Positions 54,090 to 62,811 of a stretch of 64,000 nucleotides of DNA are shown piece by piece. The DNA is taken from the NCBI RefSeq assembly GCF_016482785.1, contig NZ_JAEMXM010000004.1, positions 284,227-348,226 of the forward strand. Reading direction: 5' to 3'. The position numbers and the translations under genes were made by a program. Below the pieces are notes generated by a model. It had not been told where the DNA came from. It searched no databases and worked only from the letters and a program-made list of their open reading frames with translations. The first letter of the stretch is position 1. Each line of letters starts with the position of its first letter. The stretch comes from Paenibacillus alkalitolerans. Its GTDB lineage: Bacteria > Bacillota > Bacilli > Paenibacillales > YIM-B00363.

Positions 54090-54566
54090 ATGAAAACGGC
54101 AGTAGACGCAATTGTGTTTAATTTGCAAGAGACGCGGCGGCGCTCGATTAAGCTCTGGAGGTCGCTTCCGGACGAGCGGTTGTCCTGGAGGCCCGACGAG
54201 GAAGCAATGTCCTTCGGCGAGATGATCAGGCACGTCGGGACATCGACTTATTTGTATCATTTGATCGTGATTAACAACGGTTCGCTTAAAGAATATCCGT
54301 CTGTGCCGTTTGAGAACGATCCCATCGAAAGCGTTGAACAAGAAACCGAACGAGCGCAAACATATTTCGACGACTTTATTCGTTATGTGTCTTCCTTGAC
54401 CGATGAAGATATGGAAACAAGGATTATCGACCGCAGCGATGCCGGCTACCGCCGCGGACTCGGAGATATGCTGCTTCGCATTGCATACCACGACTCAGTG
54501 CATGCGGGCCAATTTCTTCAATACATGCGGATGGCGGGTATTGAACGGCCCAAAATCTGGGATTGA
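54090..54566 (+). CDS. DinB/YfiT-family putative metal-dependent enzyme
   Basis: 158 residues, four-helix bundle. Metal-binding histidines are expected at MIRHVGTSTYLYH (about 41) and in AYHDSVHAGQFLQYMR near the C-terminus (HxxxH). Many DinB-like proteins are thiol-dependent transferases (bacillithiol S-transferases), some are DNA-damage induced. AAAAGGAG lies seven bases before ATG 54090. Its promoter must be in or just after the last repeat unit, which ends 40 bases upstream. Confidence 0.85.
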   Translation: MKTAVDAIVFNLQETRRRSIKLWRSLPDERLSWRPDEEAMSFGEMIRHVGTSTYLYHLIVINNGSLKEYPSVPFENDPIESVEQETERAQTYFDDFIRYVSSLTDEDMETRIIDRSDAGYRRGLGDMLLRIAYHDSVHAGQFLQYMRMAGIERPKIWD

Positions 54567-54657
54567 AATGAGAAGTTGGGAGCGAATGATCTTCATGGAA
54601 TAGGGAGAATGTAATCTTAGGTCCGTTAAAGGGAGAGGTTACATTTGAAACTCCATC

Positions 54658-56151
54658 ATGAAACCGTACGTTCGAAATCCCGACAAAGCGATTAAAGCGC
54701 AGGCAATGTCATATTTGCAAAATTTGTTCACCGTCATTACGGTCCTGAACTTGGGGCTCGCCGTCGCGGTCATTTTCCTGGAAAGAAGAAATGTAGCTGC
54801 GACGTGGGCGTGGTTGATGGTGCTCTTCTTCCTCCCCGTGGCCGGATTTTTACTGTACCTTATTCTCGGACAAAACTTGAGCAAGAGGAAGCTATACAAC
54901 ATCAACAAAGAAAGCGAAACAATGCTCGCCGGTTTGATCGATACGCAAAGATTCGAGCTCCGTCGCGGAAACATTCGATTCAACGACCCCTCCACCGTTC
55001 AATACCGGGACATGATCTATATGAATTTGACGAGCGGCTCCGCGCTCTTTACGCAGGACAACGATGTTGAAATATTTACGGACGGGAATGAAAAGTTCGA
55101 ATCGCTGATCCGAACGATAATTCAGGCGGAACGGCACGTTCATCTGATGTATTTCATTGTCCGGAACGACCGTCTGGGGAACCGTCTGATGCGGGTGTTG
55201 ACCGAGAAGGCAAGAGAAGGGGTACAGGTCCGGTTTCTATACGACCATATCGGAAGCTCCTCGCTGGATAAAAGCTTCTTCAAAAATTTCATTGAAGCGG
55301 GCGGCCAAGCCGCCGCCTTCTTTCCGTCCAAAATCCGGTATTTGAACATGCGGCTGAACTACCGGAACCATCGTAAATTAGTCATTGTTGACGGAAAATA
55401 CGGATATGTGGGCGGGTTTAATGTCGGAGACGAATATCTCGGATTGAGCCCAAGGTTCGGCTATTGGAGGGACACGCATCTTCGGATCACGGGTCGTGCG
55501 GTTCATCAGATGCAGATGCGATTTATGTCGGATTGGAATTTGGCGTCGACTGTTATGATGGAATGGGATCCGAGCTTGTTTCCTGCGGAAGATTTTATCG
55601 GGAATGTGGGTGTCCAAATCATATCGAGCGGCCCTAACGATCCGGTGGAGCATATCCGGAACGCGTATATCAAGTTGATTCATTCCGCCAAAGAAAGCAT
55701 CTATATACAGACGCCTTATTTTATTCCGGATGACAGCGTGTTGACGGCTTTGAAGATGGCTGTGCTGTCGGGTGTGGACGTTCGGTTGATGATCCCGAAG
55801 AAACCGGATTACAAGCTGGTGTATTGGGCGTCGTATTCTTATCTCGGCGAATTGCTGCGCGTCGGAATGAAATGTTATTTGTATGAAAAAGGCTTCCTTC
55901 ACGCGAAGACGATTGTAGTGGACGGCAAAGCGGCTTCCGTCGGAACGGCCAATATCGATATTCGCAGTTTTAGACTGGATTTCGAAGTGAACGCCGTAAT
56001 TTACAATACGGAGACCGCCGCCCGATTGAAGTCGGTTTTCGAAGCGGATATGGCGGACAGCCGTCAACTGACGTATAAAGATTATCAAGCGAGACCCCGG
56101 ATTCATAAATTCAGGGAATCGTGCACCCGGCTGCTCTCGCCGATTTTATAA
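54658..56151 (+). CDS. cls: cardiolipin synthase (phospholipase D family)
   Basis: 497 residues. Two N-terminal membrane helices (YLQNLFTVITVLNLGLAVAVIFL and WAWLMVLFFLPVAGFLLYLIL) and two HKD motifs: NHRKLVIVDGKYGYVGGFN (about 239-257) and LHAKTIVVDGKAASVGTANID (about 418-438). Joins two phosphatidylglycerols to cardiolipin. The start is unclear: ATG 54658 has no ribosome site, and ATG 54706 aligns best with known Cls N-termini but is also weakly served; AGAGG lies before a TTG in another frame. The TAA stop lies in the first bases of a 120-bp repeat. Confidence 0.93.
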   Translation: MKPYVRNPDKAIKAQAMSYLQNLFTVITVLNLGLAVAVIFLERRNVAATWAWLMVLFFLPVAGFLLYLILGQNLSKRKLYNINKESETMLAGLIDTQRFELRRGNIRFNDPSTVQYRDMIYMNLTSGSALFTQDNDVEIFTDGNEKFESLIRTIIQAERHVHLMYFIVRNDRLGNRLMRVLTEKAREGVQVRFLYDHIGSSSLDKSFFKNFIEAGGQAAAFFPSKIRYLNMRLNYRNHRKLVIVDGKYGYVGGFNVGDEYLGLSPRFGYWRDTHLRITGRAVHQMQMRFMSDWNLASTVMMEWDPSLFPAEDFIGNVGVQIISSGPNDPVEHIRNAYIKLIHSAKESIYIQTPYFIPDDSVLTALKMAVLSGVDVRLMIPKKPDYKLVYWASYSYLGELLRVGMKCYLYEKGFLHAKTIVVDGKAASVGTANIDIRSFRLDFEVNAVIYNTETAARLKSVFEADMADSRQLTYKDYQARPRIHKFRESCTRLLSPIL

Positions 56152-56267
56152 CATAAGAATTTGTAATTTTTCAGGAATGAAAAGGTAAATTCTTATGTTT
56201 CAAGAAAAACTTCCTCTAATCGCGGTCTGGCTTCCTTGAATTACTTCGAAGAAGTTTTTCTTATAAC
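56146..56267. repeat. single fourth copy of the ~120-bp hairpin-rich repeat
   Basis: 122 bases from TTATAAC to TTATAAC; same CATAAGAATT/AATTCTTATG and AAGAAAAACTTC/GAAGTTTTTCTT hairpins as the array at 53686. The cls stop codon (56149-56151) is inside its left end. Confidence 0.9.
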
Positions 56268-56318
56268 GGCCGTAAATTTTATGAACAAAATGATTAATAT
56301 AACGTTTAGTCAATTTAT

Positions 56319-56349
56319 GACCGCAAACTAGGAGCGGTCTTTTTTTTTT
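56319..56349 (+). terminator. rho-independent terminator before tctC
   Basis: Stem GACCGC / GCGGTC with a 9-base loop and ten T. Confidence 0.8.
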
Positions 56350-56414
56350 GTTACAGTGAGATAGCGCTTACAAGAAAGCGCAATCATTTTAGCTCATAGG
56401 GGGATTTCAAAAAT

Positions 56415-57440
56415 ATGAAAAAGATTTCGGCAGTAATCCTTGCAAGCGTTCTAGCCGTTTCATTGGCTGCATGTTCGACCGGGAAGCAAAGCGCCGGCGG
56501 AAGCGAGCCGGAAGCCGCCGCATCGTCGTATCCGGAGAAAGCGATTACGGTAGTGGCTCCGTCCGGAGCGGGCGGCGGCTGGGATAAGACCGCCAGATCG
56601 CTTGCGAAGGTGATGAGCGAGACGAAGCTGGTGGAGAAGTCCATCACTGTGGAGAATAAACCGGGCGGCGGCGGGGCGGTATTTTTGGCCGAGTATGTAA
56701 CTCAGGATAAGAAGAACGATTACAAATTGTTCGTCAGCTCTCCTCCGATTCTGATCAACAACGGCAAGAAAGAAGGCAACAGCCCTTACGGGTACAAAGA
56801 CACTACGCCGCTTGCGCAATTGACGAAAGACTACGGCGCGATCGTCGTAAAAGCGGACTCTCAATACAACGATTTAAAGAGCTTGTTGGATGCGATCAAA
56901 GCCGACCCTTCCAAGATTACGGTAGCCGGCGGTTCCGCTCCGGGTTCCATGGACCACTTGCTGGCCGTTCTTCCCGCATTTAAATACGGGATCGATCCGA
57001 AACAAGTGAAGTACGTATCGTATGACGGAGGCGGGGAAGCGGTAGCCGCTCTGCTCGGCGGATCGGCCGACGTCATCGCGACGGACGTTTCCGGTGTTGG
57101 CGAATTCCTCAAAGCGGGCAAAGTGAAGGTTCTCGGAATTAGCGCAAGCGAACGTCTGAGCGGCGATTTCAAAGACCTTCCGACGTTCAAAGAGCAAGAC
57201 GTCGATGCGGAATTCACGATTTGGCGCGGCGTGTTCGGTCCGAAAGAAATGTCTGAAGACGCGAAGAAATTTTGGGATGCGAAGTTGAAGGAGCTTTCGG
57301 AGAACGACGCGTGGAAAACCGAGCTTCAAGCGAACGCTTGGGAAAGCGAGTATAAGGCTTCGGAGCAGTTCAGCGCATTCTTGGCTGAGCAAGACAAGTT
57401 GATTATCGAATTGCTGACTGCGCTGGGAATGGCGAAATAA
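56415..57440 (+). CDS. tctC: tripartite tricarboxylate transporter substrate-binding lipoprotein
   Basis: 341 residues. Lipoprotein signal with lipobox LAAC (Cys about 20), a short Gly/Ser/Glu linker, then the Bug/TctC fold: SYPEKAITVVAPSGAGGGWDKTARSLAKVM, ITVENKPGGGGAVFLAEY and VLGISASERL are family features. Binds a di- or tricarboxylate outside the membrane and delivers it to TctAB. GGGGG lies about ten bases before ATG. An intercistronic hairpin (57454) separates it from tctB, as often seen when the binding protein is made in excess. Confidence 0.92.
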   Translation: MKKISAVILASVLAVSLAACSTGKQSAGGSEPEAAASSYPEKAITVVAPSGAGGGWDKTARSLAKVMSETKLVEKSITVENKPGGGGAVFLAEYVTQDKKNDYKLFVSSPPILINNGKKEGNSPYGYKDTTPLAQLTKDYGAIVVKADSQYNDLKSLLDAIKADPSKITVAGGSAPGSMDHLLAVLPAFKYGIDPKQVKYVSYDGGGEAVAALLGGSADVIATDVSGVGEFLKAGKVKVLGISASERLSGDFKDLPTFKEQDVDAEFTIWRGVFGPKEMSEDAKKFWDAKLKELSENDAWKTELQANAWESEYKASEQFSAFLAEQDKLIIELLTALGMAK

Positions 57441-57453
57441 TGATTTGACAGCG

Positions 57454-57477
57454 GGGAGAAGAGAAGTCTCTTCTCCC
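57454..57477 (+). promoter_or_regulatory. intercistronic hairpin between tctC and tctB
   Basis: Perfect stem GGGAGAAGAG / CTCTTCTCCC with a 4-base loop and no T run. It fits an mRNA-stabilising or processing element that raises tctC level over tctBA. Confidence 0.7.
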
Positions 57478-57503
57478 TCGTTCACTAGAAAGGAGGACCA
57501 CGT

Positions 57504-57959
57504 ATGAACAAAACATTCGACAGATACGCCAGCGTGGCGATGTTCATCGTTGGGGCGGCGTTCGTTATGGAGAGCAGAAATATCTCCACGAGCGCTTACG
57601 GCAGCAACGTCGGTCCGAATATATTTCCGCTGGGGCTTGGGATCATTTTGCTGCTGCTAAGCGCAAGGTTATTCTACGAAACATTCCGTTACCCCGATAA
57701 GGCTAATAAGAAGGAAGGGCTTGATTATAAACGGTTCTTCATCATTCTCGGCGCCGCCGTCGCATATGCTCTGCTGCTCGAACCGATCGGTTATGTCATT
57801 ACTACATTTGCTTTCCTCGCATTGTCGTTTCAAGTTATGGAACGAGGCGGGTGGTGGAAAACGCTTGTTATCTCCGGCGCCTTTTCCATCGGAGTATACT
57901 ATTTGTTCGTAGAAGTGCTCCAAGGATCGCTTCCGGGGCTGCCGGTATGGTTTCGATAA
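57504..57959 (+). CDS. tctB: tripartite tricarboxylate transporter small membrane subunit
   Basis: 151 residues with four membrane helices (VAMFIVGAAFVMES, IFPLGLGIILLLLSARLFY, FFIILGAAVAYALLLEPIGYVITTFAFLALSF, LVISGAFSIGVYYLFVEVLQGSLP). The P-x-x-F-P-x-x-L start of helix 2 and E-x-L-G/P-x-x-x-LP end are typical of TctB. AAGGAGG precedes ATG. Partner of TctA and TctC. Confidence 0.88.
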   Translation: MNKTFDRYASVAMFIVGAAFVMESRNISTSAYGSNVGPNIFPLGLGIILLLLSARLFYETFRYPDKANKKEGLDYKRFFIILGAAVAYALLLEPIGYVITTFAFLALSFQVMERGGWWKTLVISGAFSIGVYYLFVEVLQGSLPGLPVWFR

Positions 57960-57989
57960 AACAGACAGCGGGAGGTGAGTTAATACATC

Positions 57990-59516
57990 ATGGAAACGTT
58001 GCAATTTTTGATGAACGGCTTTGCGGAGGCGCTGCAGTGGCATAACTTGGCTTTCGCATTTGTCGGCGTATTGATCGGAACGGCCGTCGGCGTGCTGCCG
58101 GGCATCGGGCCGATGAGCGGCGTAGCGCTGTTGATCCCGGTGACGGCCTCGATGACGGGCGGACAAGATCCGGAATCGGCTGCGGTAAGCGCAATTATTC
58201 TGCTCGCCGGGGTATATTACGGCGCCATGTACGGAGGCTCCACGACATCGATTCTGTTGAATACGCCGGGCGAATCGTCGTCGGTGGTAACCGCTTTGGA
58301 CGGGTATCAGATGGCGCGGCAAGGGCGTGCCGGAGCTGCGCTTTCGATAGCCGCGATCGGATCTTTCGTAGCGGGCATCATCTCGTTGATCGGGCTCGTT
58401 TTGCTTGCCAATCCGCTGGCGGAAGTAGCTCTTTCCTTTGGTCCCGCGGAATATTTTTCATTAATGATATTGGGATTATGCGCGGTTAGCGGGCTGGCCG
58501 GAAAGTCGATGACGAAGGCGTTGATGATGACCGTATTCGGATTGCTGCTCGCTACCATCGGTATCGATAACGTATCCGGCGTAGCGCGGTTTACTTACGA
58601 TATTCCGGTGTTGTATTCCGGTTTGGAATTTTTAACTGTGGCTGTAGGTTTGTTCGCGCTTGGGGAAGTGTTCAAGACGATTTTAGATAAGGATGCGGAA
58701 GGCGGATCGATTGCGAAAGTCGGACGCATTTTGCCCACAAAGAAAGATTTGAAAGAAAGCTCGGGTCCCATTATGAGAGGCTCGCTGTTCGGTTTTCTTA
58801 TCGGCGTTTTGCCGGGAGCGGGAGCGACGCTCGCGTCATTCTTTTCCTATATCATGGAGAAGAAAATCAACAAAAATCCAAGCAAGTTCGGTCAAGGTGC
58901 GATTGAGGGCGTTGCCGGTCCGGAATCGGCAAACAACGGCGCATCGGGCGGAGCGATGATTCCGCTGCTGACCTTGGGCATCCCGGGATCGGGAACGACC
59001 GCCATTCTGATGGGCGCGCTCATTATGTACAATGTTCAGCCCGGCCCGCTGTTATTTTCGGATCATCCCAAGATTGCCTGGGGACTTATCGCGAGTATGT
59101 TCATCGGCAACTTAATGCTCCTGATATTGAATATGCCGTTGGTCAAAATTTTTGCGAAAATCATTCAAACTCCCGCCAAATACTTGCTGCCGATAATCGT
59201 CGCAATATCCGTCTTCGGCGTTTATGCGGTTCAATATACGACGTTCGATTTAATGCTGTTGATCGGCTGCGGCGTTGTAGGTTATTTATTGACGAAAAAC
59301 GACTTTCCCGTCGCCCCGCTTGTTCTCGGATTGGTGTTGGGGCCGATGATCGAAAATAACATGCGCAGAGCGTTGACGATTTCGAACGGGGACTTCATGA
59401 TCTTCCTGCAAAAACCGGTGTCGTTGGTATTCTTGATCATTGCGTTCTTGTGGATGGCGGTGCCGTTGGTGTTGAAGAAAAAAGGCAAGAAAGTCATTGT
59501 GAATGAAGAGGGATGA
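57990..59516 (+). CDS. tctA: tripartite tricarboxylate transporter large membrane subunit
   Basis: 508 residues, about eleven or twelve membrane helices. GTAVGVLPGIGPMSGVALLIPVT and IGVLPGAGATLASFFSYIMEKKINKNPSKFGQGAIEGVAGPESANNGASGGAMIPLLTLGIPGSGTTAILMGAL are the paired TctA signatures. Cation-coupled uptake of citrate-like acids. GGGAGGTGAG precedes ATG. It overlaps the next gene by four bases (ATGA). Confidence 0.94.
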   Translation: METLQFLMNGFAEALQWHNLAFAFVGVLIGTAVGVLPGIGPMSGVALLIPVTASMTGGQDPESAAVSAIILLAGVYYGAMYGGSTTSILLNTPGESSSVVTALDGYQMARQGRAGAALSIAAIGSFVAGIISLIGLVLLANPLAEVALSFGPAEYFSLMILGLCAVSGLAGKSMTKALMMTVFGLLLATIGIDNVSGVARFTYDIPVLYSGLEFLTVAVGLFALGEVFKTILDKDAEGGSIAKVGRILPTKKDLKESSGPIMRGSLFGFLIGVLPGAGATLASFFSYIMEKKINKNPSKFGQGAIEGVAGPESANNGASGGAMIPLLTLGIPGSGTTAILMGALIMYNVQPGPLLFSDHPKIAWGLIASMFIGNLMLLILNMPLVKIFAKIIQTPAKYLLPIIVAISVFGVYAVQYTTFDLMLLIGCGVVGYLLTKNDFPVAPLVLGLVLGPMIENNMRRALTISNGDFMIFLQKPVSLVFLIIAFLWMAVPLVLKKKGKKVIVNEEG

Positions 59517-60460
59517 GCGTATTTTGGCTGATCGCCCAAAATGTGATGGTGCCGTTTTTCCTGTTGGCAGGTTGCGGAGTTTTGATGCAGCGAAAGTTCC
59601 GTTTCGACATGCAGACGCTGTCCAAATTGAACAATTATTACTTGCTTCCCGCCGTATGCTTTGTGAAGCTGTACGAAAGCGAAATGAATATCGGAACCGC
59701 GGGGGCGGCAATCGGTTTTTGGCTGCTGCTTAACGCGGTATTGTCCGTAACCGCATGGGTCGTTGTGCGCAATTGGCGGGACGGCGGCGGACAGGCTGCT
59801 GTCATCCGGAACGGATTTATTTTAAGCAATCAAGGAAATTACGGGCTGCCCGTAAGCGAAATGGTGTTTGCGCACCAGCCGTTGGGCATGGCGATCCAAG
59901 TGACGATTTCGGTCGTCCAAAATATTTATACCTATACATTCGGCATTTATCATTCGATTTCCGGCGGCAATGGAAAAGCCGGCGATAGCGGTGAAGGCGG
60001 GAAGGCGGGCATTTGGAAAATGCTGCAGCTGCCGGTCGTCTACGCGCTTGTCGCGGCGATGCTTTTCAGGCTGTTCGACGTTCATATTCCGGAGGTCGTA
60101 TGGAAGCCGGTGGAGGACGTTTCAGACGCGTTCCTCGCCATCGCTCTGCTCACTCTCGGAGCGCAGCTTTCCGGGTTGGATATGCGGAAGGTGAGCGGAC
60201 GGTTGTTTCTCGGAGTGTTCGGGAGGCTTGTCTTGTCACCTGTTGTCGCATTGGCGCTTATCTTTTTGTTCGGATGGAAAGGAATTATTGCGCAGGCTTT
60301 ATTCATTGCAAGTTCTTTTCCCGTATCGCGAAACAGCGCGCTAATCGCGTTGGAATACGAAACAAGTCCCGATTTGGCCGCTCAGCTGGTTCTGTTCACG
60401 ACTGTAATCAGTTCGTTGACGGTAACCTTGTGCATCTACGCGGCGCAAATCATATGGTAA
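59513..60460 (+). CDS. AEC-family transporter (malate permease-like)
   Basis: 315 residues, about ten membrane helices in two halves joined by a Gly-rich linker (GGNGKAGDSGEGGKAG). NGFILSNQGNYGLPVSEM and ALLTLGAQLSG with SSFPVSRNSALIALEYE are features of the auxin-efflux-carrier superfamily, which includes MleP malate permeases. It starts inside the tctA stop and is followed by a malic enzyme gene that overlaps it by seven bases, so malate or a related acid is the probable substrate. Two acid transporters in one operon is unusual. Confidence 0.87.
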   Translation: MSVFWLIAQNVMVPFFLLAGCGVLMQRKFRFDMQTLSKLNNYYLLPAVCFVKLYESEMNIGTAGAAIGFWLLLNAVLSVTAWVVVRNWRDGGGQAAVIRNGFILSNQGNYGLPVSEMVFAHQPLGMAIQVTISVVQNIYTYTFGIYHSISGGNGKAGDSGEGGKAGIWKMLQLPVVYALVAAMLFRLFDVHIPEVVWKPVEDVSDAFLAIALLTLGAQLSGLDMRKVSGRLFLGVFGRLVLSPVVALALIFLFGWKGIIAQALFIASSFPVSRNSALIALEYETSPDLAAQLVLFTTVISSLTVTLCIYAAQIIW

Positions 60461-61899
60461 ATATGCAAGCTAAGGATGTGGAGAGAGTGTCAATACCTGC
60501 CGGCGCAAGTACAAGCATTGTATTGCGGTTAGAGATCGATAAAGAGAAAGCGGCGTTCGGCCAAATCGCCACCGCCATCGGCGAAGCCGGAGGCGACATC
60601 GTTGCGGTTGATGTGAACCGTCCGGGCAAGACGGTTACGGTGCGCGACATTACGGTGAATTTGATGGACTCGCTGCAAAGCAAGGTGATTGAGAGCGTTT
60701 TGAACTCGATGGACGGCGTCAAGGTGCTGCAGGTGTCGGACCAGACGTTCCTGCTGCATCTTGGCGGGAAAATCGAAGTAACGCCGAAGATCGCCATCAA
60801 GACGCGCGACGATCTGTCCCGCGTGTATACTCCCGGCGTGGCGCGCGTATGCATGGCGATTCACGAGCAGCCGCACCGGGCGCATTCGCTCACAATTAAG
60901 AGAAACACGATCGCCGTCGTTTCCGACGGTTCCGCCGTCCTCGGGCTCGGGAACATCGGCCCGTTGGCGGCCATGCCCGTGATGGAAGGGAAGGCGATGC
61001 TGTTTAAGCAGCTTGCGGGCGTCGACGCGTTTCCGATTTGTTTGGACACGCAGGATACGGAGGAGCTGATCCGGACGATCAAGCTTCTCGCTCCGGCGTT
61101 CGGCGGCATCAACCTGGAGGACATATCTTCGCCCCGCTGCTTTGAAATCGAGGAACGTCTCGTGGCGGAATTGGACATCCCCGTGTTTCACGACGATCAG
61201 CACGGAACGGCGGTCGTATTGTTGGCCGGGATTTACAATGCGGTGAAGGTTGTCGGCAAGCGGTTGGAGGATTGCAAGGTCGTATTGTGCGGTGTCGGGG
61301 CGGCCGGTATCGCTTGCACGAAGATATTGCTTGCGGCGGGCGTGAAGAACATTATCGGCGTCGATCGTCACGGCGCTTTGGTTCGGGGTGGGCGGTATGA
61401 GCACGAAGCGTGGAATTGGTACGCCGAGCACACGAATCCGAACCTGGAGCAAGGAACGTTATCGGATGTGATCGCCGGCGCGGACATCTTCATCGGCGTG
61501 TCGGGACCGGGTGTGCTTACGGTGGAAGATGTGAAGCGGATGGCAGCGGACCCGATCGTGTTCGCGATGGCGAATCCGATGCCGGAAATTTCTCCGGAAG
61601 AAGCGGAGGGTTACGTTCGCGTCATGGCGACAGGCAGATCCGATTATCCGAATCAAATCAACAATGTTCTTTGCTTTCCCGGCCTGTTCCGGGGCGTATT
61701 GGATTGCCGGGCTTCCCGCGTGACCGAACGGATGAAGCTGGCCGCCGCGCAGGCAATCGCCTCCGTGGTGACGGAAGAGGAATTGAACGAGCACTATATC
61801 ATCCCCAGCGTGTTCAACCAGACGGTGGCGGATAAAGTGAAGGATGCCGTTGTGGCGGCCGCCGTCGAGGACGGCGTGGCACGCCGCCGCCCGCGGTGA
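60454..61899 (+). CDS. malic enzyme with N-terminal ACT domain
   Basis: About 481 residues. Residues 10-95 are an ACT regulatory domain (SIVLRLEIDKEKAAFGQIATAIGEAGGDIVAVDV), then the malic enzyme: SRVYTPGVARVC with the catalytic Tyr, IAVVSDGSAVLGLGNIGPLAAMPVMEGKAMLFK with the catalytic Lys, DDQHGTAVV with metal-binding acids, and VVLCGVGAAGIACTKILL as NAD(P) fold. Decarboxylates malate to pyruvate. The frame is open far upstream over the permease gene; ATG 60454 (or 60463) is chosen by domain start. No ribosome site is obvious, so translation is probably coupled to the permease stop. Confidence 0.9.
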   Translation: MVNMQAKDVERVSIPAGASTSIVLRLEIDKEKAAFGQIATAIGEAGGDIVAVDVNRPGKTVTVRDITVNLMDSLQSKVIESVLNSMDGVKVLQVSDQTFLLHLGGKIEVTPKIAIKTRDDLSRVYTPGVARVCMAIHEQPHRAHSLTIKRNTIAVVSDGSAVLGLGNIGPLAAMPVMEGKAMLFKQLAGVDAFPICLDTQDTEELIRTIKLLAPAFGGINLEDISSPRCFEIEERLVAELDIPVFHDDQHGTAVVLLAGIYNAVKVVGKRLEDCKVVLCGVGAAGIACTKILLAAGVKNIIGVDRHGALVRGGRYEHEAWNWYAEHTNPNLEQGTLSDVIAGADIFIGVSGPGVLTVEDVKRMAADPIVFAMANPMPEISPEEAEGYVRVMATGRSDYPNQINNVLCFPGLFRGVLDCRASRVTERMKLAAAQAIASVVTEEELNEHYIIPSVFNQTVADKVKDAVVAAAVEDGVARRRPR

Positions 61900-61901
61900 C
61901 G

Positions 61902-61965
61902 CGGGACGAGACGCTGCTCCGCCCCCCGGCGGCGCAGAACGAGACGCGGCTCCGCCCCCGGCGGA
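61902..61965. repeat. GC-rich imperfect tandem duplication
   Basis: GACGAGACG...CTCCGCCCC.CGGCGG occurs twice, about 32-33 bases apart, directly after the malic enzyme stop. No function is evident. Confidence 0.6.
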
Positions 61966-61976
61966 CCATGGCATCA

Positions 61977-62176
61977 TTAGGTCAAAAACTGACCCTATCT
62001 TCCATCATAGGGTCAGTTTTTGACCCTATTTCTTTTTTTGTGCCGATTATTCGTGCAAATAAGCTCAATTTTTGACCCTAAAGTGTTGTTCGCCGCTTAT
62101 TTCCAAACTCCGCTAAAGATGATAGGGTCAATTTTTCAGCCTATTGCGGACAATAGGGTCAATAATTGACCTTACA
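61977..62176. repeat. phased palindromic repeat element 3 (five 23-bp copies, mirrored order)
   Basis: Copies start at 61977, 62008, 62060, 62123 and 62154 (steps 31, 52, 63, 31), the mirror image of the elements at 7066 and 35208. Several copies end GACCCTAT, the reverse-complement form of the motif. The longest linker, read on the minus strand, shares TCAT, GGAGT and GAAC words with the corresponding linker at 35262-35301. Confidence 0.87.
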
Positions 62177-62197
62177 CGCCCGCCTTCAAATAATGAT

Positions 62198-62238
62198 GAA
62201 GCCTCCAAAACCACTGTGAGAGTGGAGTCGGAGGCTTC
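62198..62238. terminator. hairpin between repeat element 3 and the oxidoreductase pseudogene
   Basis: GAAGCCTCC / GGAGGCTTC with an inner CCACT/AGTGG stem. T-rich on the plus side; may stop transcription from either strand. Confidence 0.5.
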
Positions 62239-62248
62239 TTGTTTGTAT

Positions 62249-62811
62249 TTAAGCTTTCAGTACATCATGGTCGACGTAGCGCTCGCCGTTTAATTCGCTG
62301 ATTACATTAATGGCCACTTTCGCGCCGTCGCCCGCCGTAATGATCGTATGAACGCTCACTCCGGCAACCGTCCCTGCGGCCCAAATGCCGGGAATGTTTG
62401 TCTTCCCGTCCGCATCCGCGGCCAATACCGTTTTTATTCTGGGCTCCGTGCCCGGTTTCGTTTGCAAGCCAATTTTTCTGCAAGGTCAATGCCTAACCCC
62501 GTTGCGATGATGACGTGTTTTGCGTCGAATTGCCGGCTCTCTGTCGATATTTGGAACCCCGAGTCCGTCTTCACAATGTTCACGGCCGTGTCTTCGATCA
62601 ACTCCGTACCGAATTTGGCCGCTTGTTTTTTCCCTATTTCCACAAGATCGGGTCCTGTAATCTCCATAACGCCGTAATGGTTTTCTATCCATGCCCGCTT
62701 CGTGATGCTCTTGTCGTTATCGATAATGACGGTTTTCTTGCCGGCTTTGGCCGTAAAGAGCGCTGCGCTTGCTCCCGCGGGACCTGCACCTATAATGGCG
62801 ACATCGTACAT
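62249..62811 (-). pseudogene. FAD-dependent thioredoxin-reductase-like oxidoreductase, frameshifted
   Basis: Two adjoining minus-strand frames make one protein of about 186 residues. The first (from ATG 62811, behind AAAGGAG) has the FAD-binding YDVAIIGAGPAGASAALFTAKAG and WIENHYGVMEITGPDLVEIG and runs to LAEKL; the second resumes with QTKPGTEPRIKTVLAADADG...IPGIWAAGTVAGVSVHTIITAGDGAKVAINVI, the second FAD motif. A missing C in the run at about 62468-62470 (plus strand) would explain the break. The family lacks the CxxC centre and the NADPH domain of true TrxB. It may be a real pseudogene or a sequencing error. Confidence 0.8.

Noticed and set aside
60013..60453. 147-codon N-terminal extension of malic enzyme
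   Set aside because: It is an out-of-phase reading of the AEC permease gene; arginine/serine-rich with no domain, and the ACT domain starts after 60463.
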